Shown piece after piece: positions 1 through 9,082 of a stretch of 39,272 nucleotides of DNA. The stretch spans positions 1 through 39,272 of the forward strand of contig NZ_FRBV01000019.1 in assembly GCF_900142705.1 (NCBI RefSeq). Reading direction: 5' to 3'. The translations under genes were made by a program, and so were the position numbers. The notes beneath the pieces were generated by a model, which searched no databases, was not told where the DNA came from, and saw nothing but the letters and a program-made list of their open reading frames with translations. Source of the DNA: Nitrosospira sp. Nsp11 (GTDB lineage: Bacteria > Pseudomonadota > Gammaproteobacteria > Burkholderiales > Nitrosomonadaceae). Positions within the stretch are counted from its first letter, which is position 1. The number at the start of each line of letters is the position of its first letter.

Positions 1-77
1 GAGTCATACCACTCCGACATGTCGTAGTCGCGTCCACTTGCCTTGGCGTGACCCGACGTTCCTAGTGTTGTTGCCAT
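1..77 (-). CDS. amoC: Ammonia monooxygenase subunit C, N-terminal fragment
   Basis: The gene runs off the left edge, so only the first 25 codons are present. They read MATTLGTSGHAKASGRDYDM followed by SEWYD, which I recognise as the conserved start of betaproteobacterial AmoC. AmoC is a membrane subunit of the ammonia monooxygenase complex, which oxidises ammonia to hydroxylamine in the cell membrane. The ATG at 77 is preceded by AGGAGG at 85-90 with a 7-base spacer. In ammonia oxidisers amoC leads the amoCAB operon; amoA and amoB would lie to the left, outside the window, or this could be a lone amoC copy. It follows parB in the same direction after a 344-bp gap. The family call is strong despite the short length; completeness cannot be judged. 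Confidence 0.88.
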   Translation of the reverse strand, partial: MATTLGTSGHAKASGRDYDMSEWYD

Positions 78-421
78 GTTGTTTCCTCCTGTTGCGTTGA
101 TCATGTGCTGCGCGCTCTACCGGCTTGAACCAAACTTCGACTCCTTAACCACTCCCCGCCGGTATGAGCTTCGATAATTTGTTGCTGCGCCATTCAATTA
201 ATTACTACTTGTACTAACTAATACGGTCTAACTGGTACTTTACATACCCACAACCCGGCAAAGACTATCCTCGAAAATGGCCTAAGTCAAGCAATTTGGG
301 GGCAACGATCGCTCTCCCCCTTTAAAAACCTTGAAAAGCCCCCATGTAGCGCGAGAGAAATTTTTTCAATTTTCAATGTTCTTTAAAAACCCTGGGCTTG
401 CCGTCCGGAAATAATTCCAGA
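78..421 (-). promoter_or_regulatory. amoC leader and putative promoter region
   Basis: This 344-bp gap between parB and amoC contains no gene that I can support. On the minus strand a sigma70-like pair is visible: TTGACT (285-290) and GATAGT (264-269), 15 bp apart, which is short. It would give a leader of roughly 180 nt before amoC. An 11-bp direct repeat, CTTTAAAAACC on the plus strand, occurs at 320-330 and 381-391. The ribosome-binding site AGGAGG is at 85-90. No clear intrinsic terminator for parB was found. The promoter is an inference from consensus matches only. Confidence 0.4.
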
Positions 422-1258
422 TCACCACCGAGACAATATTCCGTCCAATTGCTCAAGGCTGTCATAGTGAATCACTACGCTTCCCTTGCCTTTTTTTCCG
501 GGATTTATGACGACCTGCGCGCCAAGTTTCAAAGAGATATTTTCCTGCAAGCGCAACAAATCGCGATCGCGTTTGGGGTGTTTTTTTTCTACCGGATGCT
601 CTATCCGATGCACCAGCCTTTCGGTCTCGCGTACCGAAAGCTGTTTATACACCACCAGATTCGCGGTTTCTATCTGCTTTGACGCAGGAAGCGAGAGCAG
701 CGCGCGGCTGTGTCCCATGTCGATCTTTCCCTGCATCAGCAATTCCTGCACGGCAGCCGGTAGATTGAGTAATCGGAGGAGGTTGGAAACCGCGCTGCGG
801 GAGCTGCCCAGCGCTTGGCTGGCAGCCTGGTGAGTCATTCCGAATTCTTTGATAAGCCTTTGAATACCCATCGCTTCTTCCAGCGGATTCAAGTTCTCGC
901 GTTGAATGTTCTCGATCAACGACATGGCCAGCGCTGCCTCATCCGGTACTTCGCGGATGAGCGCCGGCACCTCGGAGAGTCCCGCCAGTTGTGCTGCCCG
1001 CCAGCGCCGCTCGCCGGCTATGATTTCGTAGCTTCCCGGCGAAACAGGCCGAACCAGGATCGGTTGCATTACCCCCTGGGCCTTGATGGATTCCGCCAGC
1101 TCCGCCAAAGATTCCTTATCCATGTGGGTGCGCGGCTGATACTTGCCCGGCTGTAACAGTGAAGTTTTCAGGTTCTGCAGCGATTCTTCTACCTTGCGAC
1201 CATCGCTGTCACCTGCCAACAACGCATCCAACCCCCTTCCCAACCCCTTCAATTTCAT
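422..1258 (-). CDS. parB: Chromosome partitioning protein ParB
   Basis: ParB binds parS sites and spreads along DNA as a CTP-dependent clamp, helping to segregate newly replicated origins together with ParA. The 278-residue protein begins MKLKGLGRGLDALL, the usual ParB start. It contains the CTP-binding motif GERRWRAAQ (about residues 80-90), an ENIQRENLNP segment and a helix-turn-helix (MTHQAASQALGSSRSAVSNL). The C-terminus is a short dimerisation segment. Length is normal for the family. It lies directly downstream of parA in the same orientation with a 30-bp gap. Two strong parS candidates lie within the window (4860-4875 and 11929-11944), which fits a functional ParABS system. Confidence 0.96.
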   Translation of the reverse strand: MKLKGLGRGLDALLAGDSDGRKVEESLQNLKTSLLQPGKYQPRTHMDKESLAELAESIKAQGVMQPILVRPVSPGSYEIIAGERRWRAAQLAGLSEVPALIREVPDEAALAMSLIENIQRENLNPLEEAMGIQRLIKEFGMTHQAASQALGSSRSAVSNLLRLLNLPAAVQELLMQGKIDMGHSRALLSLPASKQIETANLVVYKQLSVRETERLVHRIEHPVEKKHPKRDRDLLRLQENISLKLGAQVVINPGKKGKGSVVIHYDSLEQLDGILSRW

Positions 1259-1288
1259 CTGCTTTTTTCCTTCCTGGTCTTTATCCGG

Positions 1289-2101
1289 CTAAGCTTCAAG
1301 CTTCTGATCGTGATCCTGTTGGACCGGCCCGACACCGGATGAGTCTCTGTTTAGCATTTCCCCCGCCAGCGCCAGATAGGCCTGCGTGCCTTTCGATAAT
1401 TTGTCGTGATACAACGCCGGTATGCCGAAGCTTGGTGCTTCAGCCAGTCGCACGTTACGTGGGATTACAGTGCGGTAAACCTTGTCCCCAAAGTGCTGCT
1501 GCAATTGTTCGGATACCTGTTGCGCCAGTATATTGCGGGGGTCGAACATGGTACGCAGCAATCCTTCGATCTCGAGCACCGGGTTGAGATTTGCCCGTAC
1601 TTTTTTTACGGTATTGACAAGATCGCTTAACCCCTCCAAGGCGTAATACTCGCACTGCATCGGAATCATTACCGCATGGGCAGCGCATAAACCGTTGAGT
1701 GTCAGCAGGTTAAGTGCGGGCGGACAATCGATGAGAATAAAATCGTATTCCTTTTCCACCGCTTGCAGCGCGGCCTTCAGTCGTGTTTCCCGCTGGGGTA
1801 AATCCACCATTTCTATTTCAGCCCCGGCCAAATCACGGTTGGCGGGGACCAGGTCATACTTGCCACTGGTAGTGGTTACACGGACATCTGCAATACTTTG
1901 GCTACCCAGCAATACCTGATATACCGTATGCTGCAGGACACGTTTGTCCACGCCACTCCCCATCGTGGCGTTACCCTGCGGATCGAGATCGATTAACAAG
2001 ACACGACGCTGGGCGGCTTCGAGACTCGCGGCCAGATTAACACTCGTAGTGGTTTTTCCTACCCCACCCTTTTGATTGGTTATTGCCAGAATTTTTGCCA
2101 T
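1289..2101 (-). CDS. parA: Chromosome partitioning ATPase ParA (Soj family)
   Basis: ParA is a deviant Walker-type ATPase that forms nucleoid-bound gradients which move ParB-parS complexes. The protein (270 residues) starts MAKILAITNQKGGVGKTTTS with the deviant Walker A motif KGGVGKTT near the N-terminus. It also has the DLDPQGNATMGSG segment and the IDCPPALNLLTLN Walker B region. I chose the ATG at 2101 because a GGAGG site lies just upstream (about 2109-2113) and family members start here; the frame stays open upstream to 2173 but encodes nothing family-like. A GC-rich inverted repeat (CCGGG at 2117-2121, CCCGG at 2135-2139) sits just before the ribosome-binding site. parB follows 30 bp downstream. 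Confidence 0.96.
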   Translation of the reverse strand: MAKILAITNQKGGVGKTTTSVNLAASLEAAQRRVLLIDLDPQGNATMGSGVDKRVLQHTVYQVLLGSQSIADVRVTTTSGKYDLVPANRDLAGAEIEMVDLPQRETRLKAALQAVEKEYDFILIDCPPALNLLTLNGLCAAHAVMIPMQCEYYALEGLSDLVNTVKKVRANLNPVLEIEGLLRTMFDPRNILAQQVSEQLQQHFGDKVYRTVIPRNVRLAEAPSFGIPALYHDKLSKGTQAYLALAGEMLNRDSSGVGPVQQDHDQKLEA

Positions 2102-2193
2102 CTTGTCCCCTCCGAACCGGGCCTCTCCGGCTAACCCGGCCGTCAAATCGCAGAGGCCATCCGCTAAAACCACCGTCGCAACGCCGTCACCCG

Positions 2194-2826
2194 CTATATC
2201 TGCTTGATCAAAACAAGATGCCGCTCTGCCTCAAGGCCAGGGACTGTAACCGGTAATATCTTTTCGACCATGAACTGTGCTGGGAGCTGCGCCAGTTCTT
2301 CATGAGGATACACTCCTTTCATCGCCACAAGTCTGCCGCCACCGTTTCCTGGCGCGCACAAATGCCCCGCCAGGCCGGCAAAATCCGCCAGATCGGAAAA
2401 AGCACGGGAAATGACGACATCAAACCCATCCACCGGATGAAAGTTTTCGACGCGCTCAGTCATCACCTCGACATTTTTTAAATCGAGTTCTATTCGCGCC
2501 TGCTGCAAAAAAGCGGTTTTTTTATGATTGGTTTCGACCAGAGTCACACGCCACTCTGGCCGCGCCAAAGCCAGAGGAATCCCTGGCAAGCCGGCGCCAC
2601 TGCCAACGTCGGCAATACGTGGTCCCGCGACGTGCGGTAAAATGGCGAGGCTATCGAGCAAATGACGAACCAGCATTGCTTCCGGCTCACGCACCGCGGT
2701 CAGGTTATGCACCTGGTTCCACTTGCGGATCAGCGCAAGGTATTGCAGCATGCGCGTTTGGGTTTCGCGCGGGAGCGCCAACCCCAGGACTTCAATCCCC
2801 TCAGAGAGTTGCGCGGCGAGTCTCAT
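2194..2826 (-). CDS. rsmG: 16S rRNA (guanine527-N7)-methyltransferase RsmG
   Basis: RsmG (formerly GidB) methylates N7 of G527 in 16S rRNA with S-adenosylmethionine, acting on the small ribosomal subunit. The 210-residue protein has the SAM-binding glycine-rich motif [17 protein letters not shown] (about residues 69-85) and the preceding [20 protein letters not shown] segment typical of the family. Its ATG overlaps the mnmG stop by 4 bp (ATGA), which indicates translational coupling. The order mnmG-rsmG-parA-parB is the classic origin-proximal arrangement. Length is normal and nothing is unusual. Confidence 0.96.
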   Translation of the reverse strand: MRLAAQLSEGIEVLGLALPRETQTRMLQYLALIRKWNQVHNLTAVREPEAMLVRHLLDSLAILPHVAGPRIADVGSGAGLPGIPLALARPEWRVTLVETNHKKTAFLQQARIELDLKNVEVMTERVENFHPVDGFDVVISRAFSDLADFAGLAGHLCAPGNGGGRLVAMKGVYPHEELAQLPAQFMVEKILPVTVPGLEAERHLVLIKQI

Positions 2827-4733
2827 GCGCTTTTCTTTTTTTTCTGGCCGGAAAATCCACGTTTGACGTGTACCAGCAATAGTGAAATTGCTGCTGGCGT
2901 TATGCCGGAAATCCTGGCCGCCTGTCCTGCTGTTTCCGGCTTGAATTCATTCAGTTTTTGCTGTGCCTCGCTGGAAAGGCCGCGCACGGTAGCGTAATCA
3001 AGATCGAGCGGCAGGCGAATGTCCTCATAGCCCGCATTACGCGCCACCTCATCCTTCTGACGTTCAATGTAGCCGTGATATTTCGCCTGGATTTCAACTT
3101 GTTCCGCAACCACGGGGTCAGTAACGCACTCCCCTGCGCCGGGCAGCGTCATCAGAGCGGCATAGGATACGTCCGGACGACGCAACAATTCGTATAGCGA
3201 ATAATCATGTCCAATGGTCTTGCCAAGCACTCGCAACACGTCTGCTTCAGGCAGAGCTTTCAAGCTGGTATTCGGACTGAGCCACGTCGCTTTTAATCTG
3301 CCTTGCTCTCGAACAATCGCTTCGCGCTTGGCTTCGAATGAAGCCCAGCGTACGTCGTCGACCACCCCGAGCTCCCGGCCCATCCCGGTCAGACGCAAAT
3401 CAGCGTTGTCTTCCCGAAGTTGTAGGCGATATTCGGCACGACTGGTAAACATGCGGTAGGGTTCGGTCACACCTCGGGTGACGAGATCGTCTACCAAAAC
3501 GCCGAGATAAGCTTCGTCGCGGCGCGGACACCATGCTTCCCGGTCTTGTGTTTTGCGCGCCGCATTAATCCCTGCCAGCAATCCCTGGGCAGCAGCTTCT
3601 TCATAGCCCGTCGTCCCGTTGATCTGGCCGGCAAAAAATAAACCTTCGATTGCTTTTGTTTCAAGCGAGCTTTTCAATGCCCGCGGGTCAAAAAAGTCGT
3701 ATTCGATAGCATAGCCGGGGCGCGTAATATGCGCATTTTCAAGCCCTTTAATCGACTGCACCAGCTTTACCTGCATGTCAAATGGCAGACTGGTCGAGAT
3801 TCCGTTGGGGTATACCTCATGAGTGTCGAGACCTTCCGGTTCCAGAAAGATCTGATGCGATTCCTTCGCTGAAAATCGAACGACCTTGTCCTCAATGGAG
3901 GGACAATAACGCGGCCCTGTGCCCTCGATTACGCCCGTAAACAATGGAGATCGATCCAGGCCGCTGCGGATGATGTCGTGGGTACGGCTATTGGTATGCG
4001 TCAACCAGCAGGGCAACTGCCGTGGGTGCCGGGCAGCGTCCCCCATAAAGGAGAAGACCGGCACAGGGTCGTCTCCCGGTTGCTCGGTAACCGCCGAGTA
4101 ATCGATGCTACGGCCGTCTATACGCGGCGGAGTCCCGGTTTTTAACCGCCCCACAGGCAGCTTCATCTCCCGCAGACGTGCAGCCAGGCTGGTGGAGGGC
4201 GGATCGCCGGCCCGGCCGGCCTGGAAATTAGCTGATCCCACATGCGCAAGCCCCCCAAGAAACGTTCCTGCCGTCAGGACCACCGCCCTGGCCGCAAACC
4301 TGATTCCTAATTGGGTTACGACACCGGTGACGCGCCCCCCTTCAAGCGTGAGATCGTCCACCCCCTGCTGGAACAACCAAAGGTTGGGCTGGTTTTCGAG
4401 ACGACGCCGGATCGCCTGGCGATAGAGCACCCTGTCTGCCTGGACACGCGTTGCCCGTACCGCCGGCCCCTTGCTCGAATTCAGTATGCGAAACTGGATA
4501 CCGGCTTCATCGGCTGCGGCAGCCATTGCTCCACCCAGCGCATCAACCTCTTTCACCAAATGCCCCTTGCCGATACCTCCTATGGAAGGGTTACAGGACA
4601 TCTGCCCCAGCGTTTCGATATTATGCGACAACAGAAGGGTTTTTTTGCCCATGCGTGCAGCTGCGAGGGCGGCCTCGGTACCGGCATGTCCCCCACCTAT
4701 AACTATTACATCGAAATTTTCCGAATAAATCAT
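2823..4733 (-). CDS. mnmG: tRNA uridine-5-carboxymethylaminomethyl modification enzyme MnmG
   Basis: MnmG (GidA) is the FAD-dependent partner of MnmE; together they modify U34 in the wobble position of several tRNAs. The 636-residue protein starts [18 protein letters not shown], giving the FAD dinucleotide fold [10 protein letters not shown] right at the N-terminus. The signature [14 protein letters not shown] follows near residue 47, and a second nucleotide-binding segment and a helical C-terminal domain come after. I set the start at the ATG at 4733; an upstream in-frame extension to 4811 is not family-like. Its stop overlaps rsmG by 4 bp. A parS site lies about 130 bp upstream, in the gap to mnmE. 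Confidence 0.96.
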   Translation of the reverse strand: MIYSENFDVIVIGGGHAGTEAALAAARMGKKTLLLSHNIETLGQMSCNPSIGGIGKGHLVKEVDALGGAMAAAADEAGIQFRILNSSKGPAVRATRVQADRVLYRQAIRRRLENQPNLWLFQQGVDDLTLEGGRVTGVVTQLGIRFAARAVVLTAGTFLGGLAHVGSANFQAGRAGDPPSTSLAARLREMKLPVGRLKTGTPPRIDGRSIDYSAVTEQPGDDPVPVFSFMGDAARHPRQLPCWLTHTNSRTHDIIRSGLDRSPLFTGVIEGTGPRYCPSIEDKVVRFSAKESHQIFLEPEGLDTHEVYPNGISTSLPFDMQVKLVQSIKGLENAHITRPGYAIEYDFFDPRALKSSLETKAIEGLFFAGQINGTTGYEEAAAQGLLAGINAARKTQDREAWCPRRDEAYLGVLVDDLVTRGVTEPYRMFTSRAEYRLQLREDNADLRLTGMGRELGVVDDVRWASFEAKREAIVREQGRLKATWLSPNTSLKALPEADVLRVLGKTIGHDYSLYELLRRPDVSYAALMTLPGAGECVTDPVVAEQVEIQAKYHGYIERQKDEVARNAGYEDIRLPLDLDYATVRGLSSEAQQKLNEFKPETAGQAARISGITPAAISLLLVHVKRGFSGQKKKKSA

Positions 4734-4859
4734 TACGCTACAGCACCCTTCAAAGACGGGCATTCTACGGTAAAACGGAGACCTATGTAAGGCGCAGCCC
4801 TTCGGAGCCATGAAATGGGGCTATCCGGACGTATGTTCCATGGGAGTTTCATGTGAGAC

Positions 4860-4875
4860 TGTTTCACGTGAAACA
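4860..4875. promoter_or_regulatory. parS: parS centromere-like site (perfect)
   Basis: The sequence TGTTTCACGTGAAACA is a perfect 16-bp palindrome and matches the widely conserved parS consensus bound by chromosomal ParB. It lies in the 202-bp gap between mnmE and mnmG, about 4.1 kb left of the DnaA box near dnaA and about 3.6 kb from the parB start. A degenerate copy, AGTTTCATGTGAGACT, abuts it at 4845-4860. It may also overlap control sequences of mnmG. Confidence 0.95.
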
Positions 4876-4935
4876 TTTTTTCTTGAAATTCTTGGAGAAC
4901 CGCTGGATGGCCGGAAATCGGACCACCCCGAGGCG

Positions 4936-6294
4936 TTACTTGCCAATACAGAATCGCGAAAATATCTCCCCAAGCAAATCGTCGGCCCCAAATTCGCCAG
5001 TAATGGACGATAGAGCTTGCTGAGCAAGCCGCAACTCTTCGGCGAGCAGTTCGGATTGAAACTCTTCCTTGTCCAGTTCTGCAGCGTTTCCCAAGTATTC
5101 GCGGGTAGCCGTCAACGCGCGCAGATGGCGCTGGCGCGCCATGAATGCACCCTCGCCCACCGAGCGTGGTTGCCATCCTGCTAGTTCCAGTAGCTTCTGG
5201 CGAAGTGTTTCAATCCCCGCGCCGGTTATCGCGGAAAGGTAAATCTCTAATTCGCCGTTTCCCGCTTCGATAGGGGAGGACTTGTCCAGCAGATCGATCT
5301 TGTTATACACGTATATTACCGGTAATCCTGAGGGAAGACTGTCGAGTATCGCTTGATCCTCCGAGGTAATGCCCCATCGGCTGTCCATCACGAGCAATAC
5401 GAAATTCGCTTTCTCGATGGTGGAGCGCGTGCGGGCGATGCCCATTTTTTCCACGGCGTCGTCCGTTTCCCGCAGTCCAGCGGTATCCAGCAAATGTAGC
5501 GGAACGCCTTCAATTTCGATGGTCCGGTGGATCGTGTCACGTGTAGTACCCGGTATCTCCGTGACAATGGCCGCCTCTTCACCTGCCAGTACATTCAGCA
5601 GGCTTGATTTTCCGACGTTAGGTTGTCCAACCAGAACGATCCATATACCTTCTCGCAGTATGCTGCCCTGCCGGGCCGATGCAAGCACATGCTCCAGTTG
5701 TGCCTGGACGCTTTTCAGCTTGTAGCTAACATCAGCACGATGGACGTGATCTATTTCCTCCTCCGAAAAATCCAGTGATGCTTCAACCGATATACGAAGA
5801 TCAGTAAGCGCTCGCACAACGACATGTATGGCGCTGGAAAACTCTCCTTGCAGAGAGCGCATGGCACACCGTGCGGCTTCGCTCGTACTGGCGTCAATGA
5901 CGTCCGCTACACTTTCAGCCTGAGCCAGGTCCAACTTATTGTTAAGATAGGCACGAAGGGTAAATTCTCCGGGCTGCGCCATCCGGGCGCCCGCGGAGAG
6001 ACAACTTGATAATAATAGATTCATTACCGCTGGGCCGCCGTGGCCCTGCAGTTCGAGAACGTCTTCGCCGGTATAGGAATGGGGAGCAGGGAAAAAAAGA
6101 ACGATTCCTTGATCGATGACTTGTCCATCTTCATCGAAAAACTTGCTTAGGGTGGCGTAGCGCGGTTCAGGAACATAACCGATAACTTTCAGCGTCAAGG
6201 ATTTTATATCCTTGCCCGAAACACGCACTACACCAATGCCACCTCGTCCGGGCGGCGTAGCAACCGCGGCAATAGTGTCAGCATTTTCCATCAC
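4936..6294 (-). CDS. mnmE: tRNA modification GTPase MnmE
   Basis: MnmE (TrmE) is the GTPase that works with MnmG to install the carboxymethylaminomethyl group on U34 of tRNAs. The 452-residue protein has an N-terminal folate-binding domain ([20 protein letters not shown]), then a central helical domain. An inserted G domain follows, with G1 [12 protein letters not shown] (about residues 218-229), GTTRDT, G3 DTAGL and G4 NKID. It ends in the invariant CIGK, whose cysteine is a family hallmark. Length matches the family. Two ATG codons in a row start the gene; either could be used. It follows yidC by 97 bp in the same orientation, likely as part of the rpmH-yidC operon. Confidence 0.97.
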   Translation of the reverse strand: MMENADTIAAVATPPGRGGIGVVRVSGKDIKSLTLKVIGYVPEPRYATLSKFFDEDGQVIDQGIVLFFPAPHSYTGEDVLELQGHGGPAVMNLLLSSCLSAGARMAQPGEFTLRAYLNNKLDLAQAESVADVIDASTSEAARCAMRSLQGEFSSAIHVVVRALTDLRISVEASLDFSEEEIDHVHRADVSYKLKSVQAQLEHVLASARQGSILREGIWIVLVGQPNVGKSSLLNVLAGEEAAIVTEIPGTTRDTIHRTIEIEGVPLHLLDTAGLRETDDAVEKMGIARTRSTIEKANFVLLVMDSRWGITSEDQAILDSLPSGLPVIYVYNKIDLLDKSSPIEAGNGELEIYLSAITGAGIETLRQKLLELAGWQPRSVGEGAFMARQRHLRALTATREYLGNAAELDKEEFQSELLAEELRLAQQALSSITGEFGADDLLGEIFSRFCIGK

Positions 6295-6391
6295 ACACTG
6301 GGTCGAGATGAGTCACCCTGACAGGGTCCCTCACCTCACCTGGATATTTCCAATAGAGCCAGCCATTTCGAATAGAAAGAGCTCGGCGATA

Positions 6392-8110
6392 TCAGCCGTT
6401 CTGCTTTTTCTGTTTTACCGCGGCAGTAGCGGCGGCAGAACTTTCGATCATGCGCGTGATTTGCCATTGCTGGAGAATGGAAAGCACGTTATTGACCAAT
6501 GAATAGAGCACCAGCCCAGCGGGAAAGAAGAAGAAGAAGACGCTGAAAGCGAACGGCATGATCTGCATCACTTTCGCCTGGATCGGATCCGCAGAAGGCG
6601 GGCTTAGCTTCGATTGGATGAACATGGAAATACCCATGAGTATGGGTAGCACGTAATAAGGGTCGGGAGAAGACATATCTTCTATCCACAATGCGAAGGG
6701 CGCATAACGCAACTCCACGCTCGCGAGCAATACCCAGTACAACGAGATAAACACCGGAATCTGAACCAGGATGGGAAAACAGCCTCCCATCGGGTTGATT
6801 TTTTCGGCCTTGTAAAAATCCATCATCGCCTGATGCATGCGCTGACGATCGTTCCCGTGCTGTTCACGCAAACGCTGCAGCTTGGGCGTAACCAGCCGCA
6901 TCTTCGCCATCGATCGATAGCCCGCCGCGGATAATGGGAAAAACACCAGCTTGACCGACATGGTCAGAAGGATAATGGCTACCCCCCAATTTCCCGTCCA
7001 TGAATGATAGAACGACAACAACCAGAACAGCGGTGCCCCGATCACTGTCAGCCAGCCATAGTCCACCGTAAGGTCAAGCCCGGGAGCAACCGCTGCGAGC
7101 TTGCTTTGTTCCTCGGGACCCGCGTAGAGCGGCACCGTAACGGTAGCCGTAGCGCCAGGCTCGATCATGCCCACCGGCACAATGACACCGGCCGTATACT
7201 CGTTGTCGCCCAAGGGCTTCGCGTAATACTCGCGGGGGGTTTTGTCCTTCGGAAGCCAGGCGGTGAGAAAATAATGCTCCAGCATGGCAATCCAGCCATT
7301 GTCAGCCGTTTTAGGATAGGTTGCCTTGCCTTTATCCAAGGCCGAAAACTCGATTTTCTTGAACTTATCCTGCTCTGTGTACAGCGCGGCGCCGGTATAA
7401 GTGGGAATCATGAATACCGAACCTACTGGAGGCTGGCTATCGCGCAACATTTGGAAATAAGAGAAGGGCTGGATCGCGGCAGTTCCTTGATTGGTAACCT
7501 CGAAACTGACATCTATGAGATAAGTGCCGCGATGGAACGTGTATATCTTGACTACGCGCACGCCTTCGACCTCGGGTGCCAGGAGTCGTATCTCGATTTT
7601 TTCCGCCCCAGCCGCCAGCTCATACGTACTCTGGTCCGCCGTATAATTTGTCTTGTGGCTGGGCAGGCCTTCTCCTATCAGCCCCGACTGGGCCACATAA
7701 ACATGCTCGTCCTGACTTTGCAGTAGTGCGAAGGATTTGTTTTTATCTGCAGTATCAGGGTATTGGAGTAACTCAAGGCGTCTTAAATCGCCTCCCGCAG
7801 TATCGATTTCCGCAACAACCATATCGGTCTTGACGACAATTTTTTCGCCTATCCCCAGCTTGCCCGTCACCTTGACCGGAACACCGTCTTGGACAGCCGC
7901 CCCATCCTTGCCCGGTTGTGCCGAAACAAGCTTATCGCCGGGTATCGGGGTTTCGTTCTGGCCGTTTTTTTCAGTCTGATTTGCCCCACCTTGGGTCGCA
8001 GAGGCTGATGTGGCGGGGGATGGCGGAAGTTGTTCCTTCTGCCACGCCTCCCACAGAAACAGCATCGAGGTGGAGAAAATCAGGAAGAGTATTAGTTTTT
8101 GTGTATCCAT
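6392..8110 (-). CDS. yidC: Membrane protein insertase YidC
   Basis: YidC inserts and folds inner-membrane proteins, alone or with the Sec translocon. The 572-residue protein starts with a membrane segment (KLILFLIFSTSMLFLWEAW). A Pro/Ser/Thr/Ala/Gln-rich linker and a large periplasmic beta domain (about residues 65-350) follow. The conserved C-terminal insertase core has about five membrane segments, including NPMGGCFPILVQIPVFISLY and a terminal FFFFFPAGLVLYSLVNNVLS helix. The tail is basic (VKQKKQNG), as usual. It lies 83 bp after yidD in the rpmH-rnpA-yidD-yidC-mnmE cluster, an arrangement conserved across bacteria. It is expected to handle respiratory and ammonia-oxidation membrane proteins here, which is an inference. 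Confidence 0.97.
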   Translation of the reverse strand: MDTQKLILFLIFSTSMLFLWEAWQKEQLPPSPATSASATQGGANQTEKNGQNETPIPGDKLVSAQPGKDGAAVQDGVPVKVTGKLGIGEKIVVKTDMVVAEIDTAGGDLRRLELLQYPDTADKNKSFALLQSQDEHVYVAQSGLIGEGLPSHKTNYTADQSTYELAAGAEKIEIRLLAPEVEGVRVVKIYTFHRGTYLIDVSFEVTNQGTAAIQPFSYFQMLRDSQPPVGSVFMIPTYTGAALYTEQDKFKKIEFSALDKGKATYPKTADNGWIAMLEHYFLTAWLPKDKTPREYYAKPLGDNEYTAGVIVPVGMIEPGATATVTVPLYAGPEEQSKLAAVAPGLDLTVDYGWLTVIGAPLFWLLSFYHSWTGNWGVAIILLTMSVKLVFFPLSAAGYRSMAKMRLVTPKLQRLREQHGNDRQRMHQAMMDFYKAEKINPMGGCFPILVQIPVFISLYWVLLASVELRYAPFALWIEDMSSPDPYYVLPILMGISMFIQSKLSPPSADPIQAKVMQIMPFAFSVFFFFFPAGLVLYSLVNNVLSILQQWQITRMIESSAAATAAVKQKKQNG

Positions 8111-8193
8111 CTTGCTTCGCGATTTTATATTTTACGATACGGGATAATCCAGGCATGAATTATTCAAACCTGATAAGCCCCATGTGATAAATC

Positions 8194-8403
8194 CTATGGG
8201 ACGGGGTCATGCCCGCCACGGGCCCAGGGGTTGCAACGCATTATCCGCCAGACGCTCAGAAATATTCCCCGAAGCACCCCATGCTTGGTGAGTGCCTCGC
8301 ATGCATAGTTTGAGCAGGATGGACTGAACCGGCACGAGGGCCCTAAAAAAGGGCTCAGGCAATATTGATAGAGCTTGATAAAACCGATGATTATCCGCGA
8401 CAT
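8194..8403 (-). CDS. yidD: Membrane protein insertion efficiency factor YidD
   Basis: YidD is a small membrane-associated protein that improves YidC-dependent insertion. The 69-residue protein shows the full family signature: LYQYCLSPFLGPSCRFSPSC followed by SNYACEAL, with conserved cysteines, and a C-terminal RCNPWARGGHDPVP. Its start overlaps the end of rnpA by 13 bp, a common arrangement suggesting coupled translation. Some family members carry a longer, basic C-terminal tail; this one is short. The product is certain from the motif and the neighbourhood. Confidence 0.95.
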   Translation of the reverse strand: MSRIIIGFIKLYQYCLSPFLGPSCRFSPSCSNYACEALTKHGVLRGIFLSVWRIMRCNPWARGGHDPVP

Positions 8404-8756
8404 CGCTGCAGTTGAATCATGAGCTTTTCCGCTTCCCCCGCTATCCGTGAAGAATTGTTATGGCTAACCCGGCATCGTAAACGCACCACGAGATCAAGGC
8501 CGGCCAGATCTCGTTGGCGCGCTCGAAATGCCTCGCGCAACACGCGTTTCACCCTGTTTCGATTTACGGACAACCGCTCGATTTTACCAGCGACGATCAG
8601 CCCCAGTCTCGGGTGTAACAAGCCATTGGGCTTAGCGAAAACCTGAAGAAATTCGCTGCGTGCAGAACACTTGAATCGGATAACCGAGGAAAATTCTTCT
8701 GCTTTATGCAGCCGCTTATTTTTTTGAAAGCGAATAATACAATCCCTCGAGTTCAA
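8391..8756 (-). CDS. rnpA: Ribonuclease P protein component
   Basis: RnpA is the protein subunit of RNase P, which trims 5' leaders from precursor tRNAs. The body has FQKNKRLHKAEEFSSV near the start, GLIVAGKIERLSVNRNRVKR in the middle (the RNR motif that contacts RNA) and the following LREAFRARQRDLAGLDLVV. There is no ATG at the right place. I chose the TTG at 8756, which gives 121 residues, the normal length, and leaves 14 bp after rpmH. The frame stays open upstream through rpmH but that part is the ribosomal gene in another frame. The ribosome-binding site is poor, so translation may depend on coupling to rpmH. The exact start is the only uncertainty. Confidence 0.9.
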   Translation of the reverse strand: MNSRDCIIRFQKNKRLHKAEEFSSVIRFKCSARSEFLQVFAKPNGLLHPRLGLIVAGKIERLSVNRNRVKRVLREAFRARQRDLAGLDLVVRLRCRVSHNNSSRIAGEAEKLMIQLQRCRG

Positions 8757-8770
8757 CCTGGTGTTAGCAA

Positions 8771-8905
8771 CTATACTGCCAGACGGGCTCGTCCCTTGGC
8801 GCGGCGAGCTCTGATAACGGCCGCACCCCCCGGGGTTTTCATGCGAACTCGAAAACCATGGGTTCGCTTCCTCCGCGTTACGGACGGTTGATAAGTGCGT
8901 TTCAT
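8771..8905 (-). CDS. rpmH: 50S ribosomal protein L34
   Basis: This 44-codon gene encodes [20 protein letters not shown], then [20 protein letters not shown] and RLAV. That is the complete and highly conserved L34 of the large ribosomal subunit. The usual L34 start is MKRTFQPS; here the fifth residue is tyrosine. The ATG at 8905 lies about 30 bp downstream of the predicted start point of a strong sigma70-like promoter (8942-8971). It heads the rpmH-rnpA-yidD-yidC-mnmE cluster and is divergent from dnaA, the standard arrangement at many bacterial origins. Confidence 0.96.
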   Translation of the reverse strand: MKRTYQPSVTRRKRTHGFRVRMKTPGGAAVIRARRAKGRARLAV

Positions 8906-8941
8906 TATGTCCCCTGAGCCTGATAATCAATAAAACTCGGC

Positions 8942-8971
8942 ATTACAACTCTTTACAGACGTTGATGTCAA
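8942..8971 (-). promoter_or_regulatory. sigma70-type promoter for rpmH cluster
   Basis: On the minus strand a perfect TTGACA (8966-8971) and TGTAAT (8942-8947, one mismatch from TATAAT) are separated by 18 bp. Transcription would start near 8935, about 30 nt before rpmH. It lies between the DnaA box (8992-9000) and rpmH, so DnaA or origin activity could affect it. This is a consensus match, not a mapped start. Confidence 0.65.
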
Positions 8972-8991
8972 CCAATATTTTTTCCCCACCC

Positions 8992-9000
8992 TGTGGATAA
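8992..9000 (-). promoter_or_regulatory. DnaA box (perfect)
   Basis: TTATCCACA on the minus strand is an exact match to the strongest DnaA box. It sits in the gap between the divergent rpmH and dnaA genes. It overlaps the most plausible -35 element of dnaA (TGGATA, 8994-8999, with TAAAAT at 9017-9022, spacer 17), which would allow DnaA to repress its own gene. Confidence 0.75.
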
Positions 9001-9082
9001 GTCGGGAGGAACGGTCTAAAATGCACTCCTCGCCTGCGCTTTCGCTTTTAACTTCCGATTTCCGCTTCTTCCCCAATCAGCA

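Larger units (their letters stand above)
8906..9082. other. Probable part of the chromosomal origin (rpmH-dnaA gap)
   Basis: The 177-bp gap between rpmH and dnaA is the point where gene orientation switches from leftward to rightward. It contains one perfect DnaA box, the rpmH promoter and a weaker dnaA promoter. With only one good box here and a second cluster in the dnaA-dnaN gap, the origin could be either or bipartite. A cumulative GC-skew plot would settle the switch point. Confidence 0.5.

Noticed and set aside
7004-7726. A 240-residue open frame on the plus strand
   Set aside because: It lies entirely opposite yidC, has no recognisable domain and no ribosome-binding site; it is a shadow of yidC.
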